From Dysidea avara (taxonomy: Eukaryota; Porifera; Demospongiae; Dictyoceratida; Dysideidae), in assembly GCF_963678975.1 (NCBI RefSeq), contig NC_089278.1:13311959-13375958 (forward strand): a DNA stretch of 64,000 nucleotides, read 5' to 3'. The number at the start of each line of letters is the position of its first letter. Within the stretch, counting starts at the first letter, position 1. The notes beneath the pieces were generated by a model. It did no database searches. It was given only the letters and a program-made list of their open reading frames with translations, and was not told the DNA's origin. Made by a program: the position numbers and the translations under genes. Shown here piece after piece: positions 24,301-37,600 of the stretch.

Positions 24301-27300
24301 TATATACTTCTCTTTCGACAACTTTCAACATCACTATACTTGATGAGCTTGCTAAATATATGGTGAGATTTTATTTTGGCAATTCTGAAAGCAACCGCCA
24401 AATCACCAATTTTAATTCCACACCAAATTTCTGCTCATATAGTATACAACATACAATATGAAACCATGCCAATAAAAACTGAAATACAAAAGATGTGTGG
24501 CCTTTAAAACAGTATTGTAAACATGTCTGGGTTTCACATTGTAACTTATGCTTTTCAAAAGGTACTGCTACAGTGGATAATCTATACTGCATACTAGTTT
24601 ACGTTCACTTTGCAGTTTATCCTGTAGGCATAACTCTTTCAATAATTTATAGTCAGAGTCTACACCAAACTTTGTACCTTTTATCTACAGTATGCAAAAG
24701 AAGGGAGCAGTAAGCTACGCATGTGTGAAACCTTTATTCCTGTCAATAACAGCATGTTTACTTCCTTTGGACACTCAACACACACTACCATATATATAGC
24801 AGACAATATACTGCATGTAGGCTATAGAGAATGGTACTTGTTTCATTACTTTTTCCAGATAGGTAGGTAGTGATATAAATATTGTATAGCACAAATGTCA
24901 GGTGATAATGCCAACGTACCACCACCGGACAAAAAAAAGGGTGAACTGAATCAAAGAAGCTGTCAAAGTATTCTCCCTACAAAGTATTGTACAATATTTT
25001 GATCTGACAGATTAGCTTTCACAAACATTCTATTCTCCTCAAAAAATTTTAAACTGTTAGTTGCTCATACATATTGTGGCATGTGCCTTCTGAAATTCTG
25101 ATGAATATCCACTTTCTGCATCTACTTTAAGCCACTATTTGGTGATTTTCTGTTTTTCATCAGAAAATTCCAAATGTAGAGTGCAGGCCAGCGGGTCATT
25201 ACCATTATCCATTATCCCTAGTACTTGCCATAATATAACTAGCTAGACTTATTTCCATACTTCTGTACTCTCCAGGGCCTGATACTCTCTGCATAACAGG
25301 CAATTTGCTAACTTATCTAACTCAACATAACTAGTTTGGTGACTATCCTCTTTAGATGTAGCTACATAATTATAGTCGTCCTTTGTCATGTGATCAGTTC
25401 CACTTGAGGATCAACTTCTTACTTGTAAACTTCATTGCACCAATCTTTCAGTGCGCAATGTAGCTACTGTATGAGTGCAGCAATGTGAAAACTGAACTGC
25501 ACAACCTCAATATTTGATGAAATAATGGTTAAATCTTTAATAATAAGAAAATATGTGCGGCAGTGTGGGTGCTGATGAAAAATAGAATAAAGTGACCTTA
25601 TAAAGGTGAGAACATCTTTCTTTACAGGTACTTAGATGCCTCACAATTTATTTGAAGTACTTACACTACTTTAAAAGGGTACATAGATGCACTTGTAATG
25701 ATTTGTTTTACTACAGCACAGGTGACCCAATTGTTGAATGGCTCAGGTCATACAATGGCCGTCTGCTATTCGTAATTATATGAGGAAGGTGTGGTTGAAA
25801 GTTTTGAAAACACTATAAATACGGACATACACAAAAGTCATCGGAAAGCACATGTCACTATCCATAAGTGCAGCTACTGTCACATACGTCTGGCTGTTGA
25901 ATGTGTTGGTTTGTAATGTAAAGAAATGCTGGAAAGTTACTTGACCGGACCAATCAGCTGCTTTTAGTATGTCCTCTACTGTTACACCAGACATAGCTGC
26001 TTGTTGAATGAGCTTGAAAAAATGATGTATCAACGCCTGCTCTCTTAAGGCATGATTTTAACCACCTTGCAATGGTGCTAGAGGTCACAGGTTTGTGCTG
26101 GCTGATACATGAAAGGAACAGGCGATTTTCACCTGAACTATGACAAAAATCTTTGGTTTGAAATTCACATCTGATTGTAAGATTTTCAAGGGAAAGTTGG
26201 TGAGGTGATCCATCCTTCCCAATCTACATTCCAAACTGAGTGGTATTTAGGTTTAGGGGGTCATTCGTTAAATACATGAGACACCAGAGGATGATGGCCC
26301 ACTAACTCACCATTAATTTTTTCGTGCACTAAAGAGATCGCAGATTGATATGCATTTACTGATCTGTATTTATAACCCTGCTGAAACAGGTCAGCTAGTA
26401 AGTTTGCCACATCCTTTATAGTTCCAGAAGTGGAATCTCTACTCCTTTCTTTGTACCAGCTGTCCCATTTTTTTGAAGAGTGACTCATAATTTGAGGTAA
26501 TTTTGCTCCTCCAAGATGCTGCCAGTAATCAAATTGCTTCTGTTGAAAGGCCTCCTGATTGGCGCTGTTGCTGACAATGGTCAGGCGGCTAGCTGCTGGC
26601 ATAATGAACTCCATCCGTGTTGGGGAGATACCAGATTCTCTTTCCTGGGAAGCAGATGAGGAAATTTGTACAACAGTTGCAGTAGAAGTGGATACCATGG
26701 TTGCGTTCTCCACACTGGAGCTACCAAGATTACCTTGGCTCCGTCTCTGCAGACCTTCGATAATGTAGACACCATGGGGGATTCGCACACCCCATGAACT
26801 ACCTCCGGTTTTGATTGAAGACATTGATTGCCTCTGCTGCTGGATCTGGTCTCCAGCTGAAGAAGCATGGAAGTTGGTGGGTCAACCTGGAGGCAAACAT
26901 GTCCACTTCTAGGACCCAGAGCTTTGTTGATCTGATTGAAAACATCCATATGAATCATCCAGTTGCAGCGATCCCTTGTTGCTCTGGATTCCTTGTCTGT
27001 TATCTTGTTGTCCACCCTGGCAGATACTGTGCTGAGTTCAAGGTGGGAGAGTGAGTACCCCCCATATGATTGACATATGCTTTGGCAGTCATGTTGTGGT
27101 CGAAGTAATATGTTCTAAGTAATATGTCAGATGTTTGTTCCTTCCGGCCAAGAACACTGTTAACAGTTCTAGTGCATTGATATGCATTTCCTGCTCTTCT
27201 ACTAACCAAAGTCCCCTGTGCAGAGGTCCTGGAACCTGGCACTCCACCCTGACAGGGATGCATCTGTCTCGATTGTGATATCTGACGAATGGTGAGTTAG

Positions 27301-30300
27301 TGGGGCAGAGTTGTAAATCGTGGCAGAATTGGTCCACCACATCAACTCTTCTCTGGTTTCTGACATGAGGGTTACAATTTGCTGGTATTGCTCCCTCACC
27401 TTCTGAGGGTTTATTAGGGCTTGTATATGCCGGTGAAACAGGGGGGCTATTGGAATGGCCTGTTTTGCTGCATTGGTCATCTCCAAAAAGGAAGCTAGTT
27501 CTCAAACTGATACTGATGGTTTCTTCACTATGTTCTCTGCCTCTTGACGGGGGTCTTCTGCATTTAGTTCTGTGAAAGGGAAACCTTCCTCTGCATTGTT
27601 GATAGGTGACCTAGGGACGCTATCTCTTGAATTTGTGTTAACTGGGATTTCTTGCTGTTGATTGTCAGGCTAAGCACTCCAAAGAGCTCCTGAATCAGAT
27701 CCACTTGCCTTGTCAACTCTTCCGGTGAATTGCACATCATTAACATATCATCCAGGTAGATTATCAATCTCATTCCTCTTTCCCTCAGAAAGGCAATCAC
27801 TGGCTTCATCAATTTCATAAAGATTTAAGGGGCACATGACAGTCTGAAAGGAAGACAACTGAACTGGTATTTCTAGGTTTGCCATTGAAATTGAAGATAT
27901 TTGTGGTGGTCTGGATGAATGGAACTAGCAGGTATGAATCCTTTAGGTCGATTTTCACTAGCCACTCTTGAGCCCTTATCAGATCATTCACCATGTGGAA
28001 GCCCTCCAACTTGAAGTGTTCCTCTGGGATGTATTTGTTTAATGCCCTCAGATTTATCACTGGTCGGTAACCACCATCTTTTTTGGGAACAATAAAAATT
28101 TGGATATGAAACCCCCTGTGGTGTTTTGTACCTGGGATACCGCTCCCTTGGAGATTACCTGTAGGACCCAAGGGTCCTGAGTAACAGGGACCAATTCTCT
28201 ATGAATTCCCTGCATGCACTAGAGCCACTAAATCCCTCTTTACTGTGGGTAACCACTTGCTCAGCATGCATTGTTAGGATGAGATAATACACGATAATTT
28301 GTTAACATACAATGAGCTATAGTCAGTGTTTGGTCTGTACAACAATAGGAGTTAGTTCTTCAGTTGGTCCTGGGCAGCTGAACTTCTGTTAACGACCTCA
28401 GCCGCTTTTGCACCCACTTCCATGGCCTGCTGTTGAAATGTTTTGGGGTGGTAGCCGAAAAAACGATGGCTGGTTTAGAAGCAACCTTTGTGATAGCTTT
28501 GAGCTGCTCAACCCTATCTGTTGCCTTTGCCACAAATTCTTCTCTGAATAACATGGGAGCTGCTGACTTTTCATCATTAGCCATTGGTTTCAAGGCTGGG
28601 TTGAGGTCATTAACACTTTCTTATTCTTTTCTTGCATCATGTGTTGATGGGCATTGCCCAGGAAATAAAGAGCTGACTGAGCAGCTGTAGCTACTTTTTT
28701 GGTCGTTAGCTCACCACCCTCCGCAGTCTCTATGAGTGCCATAAGGGGGTCACTACATCTAGCCAGAATTGGTGTAGATGGGATAAGTAGCCGTCAGCCT
28801 TTATAGCTTCACTTGGTACAAAAGACTGGATTACCGGGGCATCTAATTGCATCACACTCTGGTACCCCTATATGCTCCAACCACATTTTGCAGTCTACAT
28901 TCTTGATGGTTGCCAAGAAAGCCAGCTCCAAAAATGCTGCAGCAAATTCAGACAGCTCCACAGGTTTCCAGCAATCTCCTCTTCATTGTCTCCCACTTGC
29001 ATGCCTCCATTCTGTACCAGCGGATGTTGCTGTTGCATCTCATCCACTTTGTTTTAAAGCGTTGCCATTTGCTGCTTCATTTCTTGTAGTAGTTCTAACG
29101 CTGCTGAAGACTTACTAGTCATTGTGATTAAAGGAGACAGCTCAAACATTGCACTTGCCATCCATAAGCACAAAAAATGCCGGACGTGTGTGACAACAGC
29201 TGTACTTAATTATGGACAGTGACATATGCTTTCCCATGACTTTTGCGCATGTCCGTATTCATAGTATTTGTCGTATTTACAAAACTTGCTGTCTGTAATT
29301 GCCAATTACACGCTGATATGGAAACTGAGCCTTCTGAAGTATAATTACATGTGACGGCTCTGTGTTGCAAACAGCTAGATCAAGATATCCTAATAAAGCA
29401 GTCACCCTACAGGCAAGTGTTCTAATAGAATAGAAAGAATTATCAAATTAATTATGCAGTAGCTTGTAATTTTCATTTCATTTTTATTAATTAACAAGCC
29501 CCTAAAGTGGTAAAATGCTGCCATAATAGTAGAAAATGTTGGCAGCATAAAACATTGGCAAATTGTCCTTTTAAGTCGTCAAAGTTTAAAAAAAAAGTAT
29601 ATTTCTGGCCATCATTGGCTAATACCATTGTGTAGTGACATGTGACAAAACACGGTGATTCACCACAGTATTTTTCAACAATAGTTATTCACCAAAGTTT
29701 TATGCCGCCAAAGTTTCCTACTATACAGCAACACAAAAATTAATGTCTGCAAGGTAGTAGTCTATTAGAAAAGGATATTAATTAAATCTTGCCAGAAGGT
29801 TTGGTTTTTTCACCAAAAAACTGATCAAAACCCATGGTTCCTTTAATACCTGGCAATATTGGTTGGATATAATCAAGTCCAAATTCACCTTCAAAATACT
29901 TCCATCACTATAGACATTATACCATCACTAAATTTCAGCTAAACACCAGATATCCAAATATGTCTTGCCAAAATTTGTATAAAATCAACTTTCACATTTT
30001 TCAAAAGCTACAAAAGCTACATTTGTAATAGCAGTGGTCTTGGTGTCAAACAAAAATTTGTAAAAGGTAAGAAGCGCTCCAATTTACACAATTCATAACA
30101 GTTTTCTCATGGAACATTTCCAGATATTTGGTATGGTATAAGAGTTGCCATCATACACAACCACTGGCACTTACCCATGTCAACATAAAAGTCTTCACTG
30201 CTTTCCTCTGGTTCGTAATTCAGTGACGTGATGTCAGGAGAGTCATTGGATCCTGATTCAATTCTTGCCTTCTGTATCAGCACTGGTTGTGGTAACTGGG

Positions 30301-33300
30301 GCTCTGTACAAACAATAACCAGCAGGAAACACTTGTATTACATGGGTCAAGTCAGCTTGTCTTTACTCAGTGAAGGCTGTGCATACGCTATCTTTAATGT
30401 ATATATATATATACTGGTAAACCTTGCTCTAAGATGATTTCTTCATATGCACCTTCCAATATAACTATTACAGATTACTTCACTTGAAAGTTTTCCCTAT
30501 CCTGCCATGAATAATATAACATACCTACCCACCAAGTTTCAGATTATTCACATGAATAGAGCAACCACAAACAGATGAAGCAAATATATCTTCTTTCAAG
30601 AACAAAAACCACTAGACTTCAGACTAGTTATTACCTCTTACATAGCTCATCCTAGCCTGGGTACTTCTACCAGTCCATTTCAAGAACACACATGGCAACA
30701 CCATGATAGTAATTGTATGAGAAACAAATAATGTGCCTCGTCAGCCTCGAATAGTACTAATCTTGGTACTTGAAGCATGCCTAACTGGACTTGTTGGTGC
30801 AGTAGTCTTGAGTTTGAGCTTTGATGGATTAAACATAATGACACGTCTTTGTATTTTAACAAAAATTCAGTCAAGTTTGCGACAAAATGCTTTTTGCTAC
30901 ATAGAGAAAAGCTTAACAATCAAAGACAATGGCTATGAAATAATTAATAATCAATTGCTTATACTACAATAGTTGAGTTACAGAGGTTTTCAGGTTAGTC
31001 GTCCACGATTATGTTGTGCATGTGCAAATAGCCAATGACATTTGGGCAGTGAATTCCACAAAGAGTAAATTTCATTCGCTATTCACTGCACATGCACTAT
31101 ATTTAACCCGAAAACTTCTGTAGACAACAACCACATTTCTTATGTAACCTTCATGATCAGATCCTATAGTAGTCATACAGCAGTGTCTAGATGCTTCTGG
31201 ATGCAAATAAAACTATTAATATTTAAATTCAAGTGGTCTCTAGCATTTGCTTGGTTAAATGCATGGAATACTTGGTATATGGGACAAATTAATTTATGAT
31301 ACATGTATGGTAAATAGTCTAATATAGTATGATTAGTTTACACACATACTGACCCTAATATGGTCATCATGTTTTCACATATAATAAAGCCTTATAATAT
31401 AACTTGTTACACAAAGACTAATCACTTTATATAAGTAACACCTTTAAAGTCTGACGTCTAAAACTTTGACATATTTTGCTAGTTTGATAGTCATGACAAT
31501 ACTAGTAATGTTGTCATCATGATAGCAATAGACACAACAGGCATGGAACATGCTTTAAAATACACACACATACAAATAAAAGTGATTCTAAATAGAAACC
31601 TTTTTTCTATGTTTCTTTAATATTTAAACTCTTTGGCCAAATTGATGAAGCTTGAAGCAACATTTTTTTTTAAATTTATTAGTCGTTTATTACAAATATA
31701 CTGTAGTGTTTGTGTTGTTTTTTTTTCTACATATGTGATGTACCATCAGGAACGCATCGAATCCTATGGACAAGGGAGCATGTAACTTCGTAAAGAGCAA
31801 AATTCAAACATGGCTGCCGTGTACTATAATAAGTAACTTTTAAAATCTCCTAATTAGGGTATTATGCAGAGGCGCATGCTCCAATATGTCACATTTCTGC
31901 TGCGATGAAGCGAAGCTATGGAAACGAACTTCAATGGCATGATGGAGGAATAGTAGCACAGGCTTAACAGGACAGTCTTTCTACAGTCAATAATCATGCA
32001 AAATTACTCCGCTTGACTATTCCAAGCTTTACCTTTGACTTGATGATCTTCCTATCAAAGCAGCTTTACTACCTTCACACTAGACGATGGAGTAGCAGCC
32101 CATTCAGTGTATCCCTGTTGCATGTAAGGATGATATAACCAATTATATACATAGTAACACCGGACCCCAAGTTTGAATTTCACCTGTAGTATTGGCAGTG
32201 TTGGGAGTAACGCGCTACTTATGTAACGCGTTATGTAATATTATTACTTTTGTGGTAACTAAGTAATATAACGAAATACGCTATAAAAACAGGTAATATA
32301 ACTCAAGTTACTTTACTAACAAATACAACACGTTACCTAAGTAATATAGTTAGTGTAACTGAGTCTAATATTACTACAAGTAACTAAGTTACTAATCTTG
32401 TTAGTAATCCACTTAATAACGCCTAGCCACAACGAAGTAATGAAGCCTACTGAATGAAGCTTATTCACCAGCTTCTTACTTATAACCAAGATTTGCACAT
32501 TGCCCAACAACGCCATCATGGCACATGATAAGGTGGTAGTTTCACACGTGACAGCTTAAAGCTGTGGACACAAAGTAATATAATATGTAATATTATTATA
32601 GTTACTTTATTTTTTGGGTAATATGTAACTGTAACTAAATAGTTCAGTTGCAAGTAATATGTAATATGTAACTAGTTACTTTTACAAAGTAACTTGCCCA
32701 ACACTGAGTATTGGTAGTATATGGAGTTACATGCTCCCTTGTCCATAGGATTTGATACACTCCTGGTACCATATAGCCAAAAAATTTGGTGGGAAGAAAC
32801 TTTGGCAAATTTGCTACATAGGATTTTGGCGAGAAAAAAGTTTTGCAAATTTTGTTATACAGATTTGTATTGGACAACGATTTGGCAGATTTTAGTTTGG
32901 CGAAACACCATTCACTTGCCAATTGCAAATTCACCAAAGTTTCCAGCTATACGATGTGTATATCTGGATGAAAAAACAACTTTGGCTGAATTTCAAAGGA
33001 AAAACTTAGGGCCATGCCCACTTTTTTCAACAAAAATGCTAACTAACTGTTCCTTAGGAACATTCTTATGCAGTTGGCACTATAGCTGCCTTAACTTAAG
33101 AAGAAATCCATGGTGGGTGTATGTAGATGAGAGTTAGTCTCGCGTGGCCAGACCGCTTTTTCTCAGCACAGCGCTTATCGATTACATTATAAGCATCTGC
33201 TCGAAAAAGGGTGGTGACAACCAAATTGACAACTCATTCTGGCCTAATTTGTTAGCGCCACCTGGACTTTGCATCAACGCCACCTGTCAGCCACACAGGA

Positions 33301-34587
33301 GTTACAACTATTGGAACAGGCTCACCATACAGCTGCCATTCACAAATCGTTATCTACAGAAACATGTAGGTAACAAGAACGAGTTGTCAATTCGGTTGTC
33401 ACCAGACCCTTTTTCGAGCAGGCACTTATAACGCAATTGATAAGCGCCGTGCCGAGAAAAAGTGGTCTGGCCACACGAGACTAGATGAGACTTTGTGTAC
33501 ATGTTAGTGTACTGCAGAGACTGAAATACTCACTCTCAATCTTTTCCAACTTAGAGTACTCATCATCCTCCCCTGTGATTTCAGGAGGTGGAGCGTCATA
33601 AATACCATCATCAGAGAGTACTGAACTGTCCCTCCTAGGTACTGGGGGTGGGGCACGACTAGATGACGTTTTAGGGGGTAGAGATGGTGGCAAAGGAACA
33701 GTCTCGTCGTCATCATCATCATCATCACTCTCTGGAGGTGGAGGTGGTGGATGTTGTGGCTTTAAGCGTTTTGATGCAGCCCAAGAAGGTTGCTGCTGGC
33801 TAACCTCTTCGTACATGTCATCCGGTGGGCTGGTGGGTACTATGCTGTCAGTGTCCTCATAAATTGGTTGGTCAACATCATCTGCATTACTGTTTTTCTC
33901 AACAGGAGCTACTGGAAGAGGAAACGATGGTGTCAAAGATTTGGATGAAGCAGTTCGGATCGGCTGAGGGTGATCAGCTAACTCATAGACAGCATCTTCG
34001 TCAACTTCTTGATTGCTAGGTGGAACGTCATAAACATCACGGGAACCTTTCTCTTCATCAGAGCCAACACTACAGTCACTATCAGGAAGGCTGGCAGCAT
34101 CATAGAGTGACTCAACTATACCAACTGAAGAAGACACGCTGTTAGTTGGAGGGTGGATACCAGAGAACGAATCAGAGATACTGTTGGATGTTGGAAGATT
34201 ACCGACTCCATTTACTGGCGCTACACTATCTGAAACTTGCCTAGGTGTAACCTTGTTTGGAAATTTATCACGGGCACTCTGCAGCTGTTTAATCCATTCT
34301 GCAGCCTCCTCTCGGTTTTCGGCATACATGTAGTAAATCCGGTACGATGTCCTGATCACGACTGTACGATCTATCTTCACTATCTTGGGCCAGTTCAGAT
34401 CTCCTTCCCTTCCCTCCTTTGCGTGAAACATGTGATCTGTTAAAGGTATTTTACCCTGAGGAGCCTTTGTTGGGTCCTTGTAATAATAGAGGACATTATC
34501 CGTCTTCAGCACCATCCATCGCTTCGTCCACGACTTCACGTTCCCGCCAAGCTTATGCAAAACGCCCTTATAAACAACGTCACTCAT
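21332..34587 (-). CDS. PH-domain adaptor with tyrosine motifs, proline-rich region and repeat-rich coiled coil
   Basis: Four exons (34587-33534, 30303-30175, 23721-23275, 21648-21332) join in frame with GT-AG borders into a 648-residue protein. Residues about 5-108 form a PH domain (KLGGNVKSWTKRWMVLK, YYYKDP, PQGKIPL, EEAAEWIKQLQ), most like PLEKHH-type lipid-binding PH domains. Next come tyrosine motifs: Y162DAA, Y186DVP, Y201ELA, Y243EDT, Y259EEV, Y330DAP, Y344SKL, Y381EPE and Y391VDM. YDxP fits Crk/Nck-type SH2 ligands and YVDM fits PI3K p85. A proline run at about 279-285, an acidic run and PPPVPRR (class II SH3 ligand) at about 313-319 follow. Exon 3 encodes tandem copies of the octapeptide QEELEAQR; exon 4 ends in a long basic/acidic coiled coil. 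I infer a membrane-recruited scaffold downstream of tyrosine kinases. I do not recognise a named orthologue; AFAP-like or DAPP-like adaptors are only loose analogues. Introns hold a DIRS-like fossil and several MITEs. Confidence 0.82.
22775..23000 (+). repeat. TIR family T1, internally deleted copy
   Basis: Begins CAGAGGAGGTTGGA like the copy at 58206, then jumps to the shared inner block (AATTGCATTGTTTTATTTGG, TCACAATTCAAAACTGAAAA, GGTTCACTGGAGTTCGTTAA, GGTTTGGTGCACACAACT). It lies in intron 3 of the PH-adaptor gene. Confidence 0.65.
23480..23665 (-). repeat. In-frame 24-bp coding minisatellite (QEELEAQR repeats)
   Basis: Within exon 3 of the PH adaptor a 24-base unit (GGCCTCCAATTCTTCTTGCC plus TTTG on the plus strand) recurs about six times almost unchanged, with decayed copies either side. 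Because 24 is a multiple of three it adds whole octapeptides to the coiled coil, so copy number could vary without loss of frame. Confidence 0.9.
23755..23830 (+). repeat. Fragment of a TATAGCCAGAAATTT-type MITE
   Basis: CCGTATAACCAGAAATTTTG followed by GGTGAGCAGAATATTTGGCA resembles parts of the elements near 32768 and 56408, which share a TATAGCCA(G/A)AAATT end and W-rich TTTGGC/TTTGCA words. Only one end is visible here. Confidence 0.45.
25805..29350 (-). mobile_element. DIRS-like tyrosine-recombinase retroelement, broken fossil
   Basis: Lies in intron 2 of the PH-adaptor gene, same strand as the gene. In element order: a 5' region from about 29350, gag-like remnants about 28360-29150, reverse transcriptase about 27560-28170 (with the YLDD box), RNase H about 26900-27500, and tyrosine recombinase about 25780-26800. 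Inverted rather than direct end repeats of roughly 80 bases are visible near 25811-25890 and 29190-29275, a DIRS hallmark. The element is broken in many places (of the order of five to ten) and is clearly non-functional; it looks older than the copy at the right edge. The outer limits are approximate. Confidence 0.85.
31741..32770. mobile_element. Inverted-repeat element split by a hAT MITE
   Basis: TACCATCAGGAACGCATCGA, then CCTATGGACAAGGGAGCATG on the left matches, inverted, CATGCTCCCTTGTCCATAGG and TGATACACTCCTGGTACC on the right. Arms are about 45-50 bases. Removing the 511-base hAT element and its duplication leaves about 510 bases. Family unknown. Confidence 0.65.
32196..32706. mobile_element. 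hAT-type MITE with 8-bp target duplication
   Basis: The ends are CAGTGTTGGGAGTAACGCG and CAAGTTACTTTG-type sequence closing CTTGCCCAACACTG, the well-known CAGTGTTGGG hAT terminus found in many animals. The interior is rich in GTAACTAAGTAATAT words. AGTATTGG is duplicated on both sides (32188-32195 and 32707-32714). No transposase is present. It lies in intron 1 of the PH-adaptor gene. Confidence 0.92.
32768..32962. repeat. W-rich TATAGCCA-type MITE
   Basis: CCATATAGCCAAAAAATTTG at the left and AAAGTTTCCAGCTATACGATG at the right form a loose inverted repeat. The middle consists of TTTGGC/TTTGCAAATTT words. Related fragments occur near 23755, 29560-29735 and 56408-56640. Confidence 0.55.
33133..33481. 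mobile_element. MULE-like MITE with 9-bp target duplication
   Basis: Inverted ends carrying GTCTCGCGTGGCCAGACC and GGTCTGGCCACACGAGAC continue inwards for over 100 bases (GCGCTTATCGATT, CTCGAAAAAGGGT, AATTGACAACTC). TAGATGAGA is duplicated at 33124-33132 and 33482-33490. Nine-base duplications and long TIRs are typical of Mutator-like elements. Its right end is about 45 bases downstream, in gene order, of the exon 1 donor of the PH-adaptor gene. Confidence 0.85.
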
Positions 34588-34687
34588 CTTCAGCTTCTGG
34601 TACGCTACACTTTGGAGGAACTAACACAGCAAACAATGCGATCGGCACGCGAACGGGTGGGCGTGGTTGTACCTTCCTTTGGCGGCA

Positions 34688-37600
34688 ATGATGACATCAT
34701 GATAGCATCAGTAGGCTATATTTAGAAAATCAACGAACTCCTAAATGCAAACTCAATTATGCACATCCATGATAACAGCATGATAAATGCAAATCAGAAA
34801 AAGGCAACAATCCACTCTAGCTACTTATATAGAAAAAAAAAAAAGAAAAGCGGACTAGCCAGGGAAGCTGGCACACACGCACACACGCACACACGCACAC
34901 AAATTCCACATTAGTTTACTGAGACCTTATTATTAAATTTGATTTATTAAAGGTATGCATGAATAAAAGCTATAGGCATGCAGTAGCCCAATATTACATT
35001 GTATGTGTATGAGTGGCCACACATTCTGTTAAACATCAAGTTTAGATGAATTAGAACAAGTCCTCAACCCCTCCCTCTAATTCAACATGACTGTCACTGA
35101 GTCACAACAATACATAGCGCACCTATTTTATCAATAGGAAATATGTTCTCCTTCATCACCTTTGAGCATATTAATAAAAAGAGTTGATTGCAATATCGAA
35201 AACGATAAATGCTCCATGGTAGCAAACATTATGTATTGAAGTTTTAAGTTACATTTTGACAATAAGAAACCTGTTGCTATTGGTGTGCAGTCATTTGTAG
35301 ATCAGTTTGTTTGGCTACAAAATAGCAGCTGCAATTTAGCTATATTATTGTGATTTTACCAGTGATTATAGCTATTTAAAACATCCTTTCAATCTTATAT
35401 AAGGAACCCATGCATCAACATGACTTTGCTGCTGCAACAGAAACAGATTCAGTGCCTGTGTTGTGGCTGGTAGCTTAAATGTGTATGTTATGTCCATGTG
35501 CAGCTTCCCACATGGTTTCCAGGGTGGGGTATTTCTGAATCACACAGTGACAGCTACACTAATGTGATATAAAATTGTGTAATCCTTTAATTATTTCACT
35601 GATTAACTTTTGGCTATTTGGCCTTTGTGTGTACTGTGCTAGAAGCATGCTTGAGGTGGTTGTATAAACAATACTACTGATCTGATGATCATAGTATTTT
35701 ACAGAGAGAACGTTGGGTTGTATTGGATGCCTGAAGAGAAGACTGACAAAAAAGGATTAACATGAGAGCATTCAAGATATTTGGGGCTGATGATCAAGCA
35801 ATCAATTAAGGTTTTTTATAGATGTAATCAAGTAATTAAGATTTTAGTGATAACCTCGGTGATAACATTCTTAATCCCAGTTGTTATGTCGGGAGTGTAC
35901 TCCTTAGCTGCATGGATATCTGCACACTTGATGGGTTACGTGACCCTCCAAATGTAGCTACTGGCTGCATGTACATGCTGCACTTCATGAGGTAGTGATG
36001 GAGTGATGATGGTCTGTGTGTGTGTGTGCGTGTGCCAGCCTCCTTGTGGTGGACACAGTAACACAGTAAGTGATGTGGCTAATAGCAGCACCCCTGACTG
36101 TCACATGGTGGTGGGTCAGAGGACTCCTTTGCATTGGCCTTACAAGCCAACAAGAAGGCTTTACACATCATACATACATCATGCTTTGCATGCTTGAGGT
36201 ATACCACAGTCTCTGACTTGGGGCCCTGCAATTGCTTATGGCCTATCCACCCCCCTATCACCTGGCCTATATTTCAATAGCTCATAAAATAGGTCATTCA
36301 GCATCCCTCTAAATTTTTTAACAGCATCTCCTGGCTGGGTGAAGGTGTACCTTCCCAGGCAGAGATTAACAAAATCAGAGATGTTTGTCAACATTATATT
36401 AACCCAGTAATAAATAAACGATAACTCAAATTATGGTAATTTGAAGCAGTATAGCATTATATTGTCAACAGAAACGCACATGACTTATATATCCACCTTC
36501 AAGTGCACAACAAGATATATACATACATAGGTGGCAACCAGAATCATTGGGATTTCATCTCTATATGGATGGAGAAGCTTGAGATTTGGCTTATCTATGT
36601 CTTGCCACTAGTTTCATTAATGTAGATAAAAAGTGACAAGGTCAATCTACACACCAAGTACCTTATACTATGAACTCTGTATGGTATACTTTTGTATTGT
36701 GATAATACAATACTGTCGATTACCTTCAGGATACTGCAAGCATAAACATTACAAGTGACCCACTCCAAAGCACCAGGACAGTACTCCAACTGTGATAGTA
36801 GACAGTTTGTCTATAGCTAAACTTTATTCACAACTTCCTGAACTGCTAGTTGTCCTGTGTGGTACGGTATGCATGTGTAAGATGAACTACAATTGCACCG
36901 TCTTTGGATACATTATACATGCTGCTGCTATGTACTTCATAGTTTAGTGATGTATAGCAACATTTGAGTGCCCCAGAATACAATAACAGGTACAAACTAC
37001 AAGCAAGGCTCTTACCTTATTGATATATTGCCCCAACTCTATAGTTACTTGTAGCAACCCTACAAGGTTAGGTGACCAAAATTAGGCCATAGCAACATTT
37101 TGATAACATGCAAAATGTTTCCTTGCTTCAGTTTGATGTCCATTAAGATGTACACAATTGCATACTGCCAAATGCAAATATTATTCAATAACTTCAATTA
37201 CACCATATTAATTCTTAGAATTCCAATGTTGCCCATCACTATTAGCAAGAGTAAATAATAAAATTTATTCTTGCTAATAGCTATAGACTCCTTTTCCACA
37301 CAATGTATACTACATTCTTGACGATCATGCAATTTTCTGTTTGTTCTATGGGTAGTAAAATTCTGTGTCCAAGTTTCATTTCAATCAAAGGAACTGTGTG
37401 TGAGAGAGAGAGGTACTAATTTCATGCATGCCCTCAACTAAAGTGGTCTATAATCCTAATGAAAGAAGTGACTGCTCTATTAGAGTATTTCATCACTAGT
37501 GTGTGTTCTATCAGATAAGGTTGAAAAAGTTTCTCTACCTCTGTAATTGTAAGCTTACATAAAGGTGTCAAACTAGTTAGGGAAAGACTAACACAGCTTT

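Noticed and set aside
28813-29118. 101-codon plus-strand open frame
   Set aside because: It is the antisense of the gag-like part of the DIRS-like fossil.
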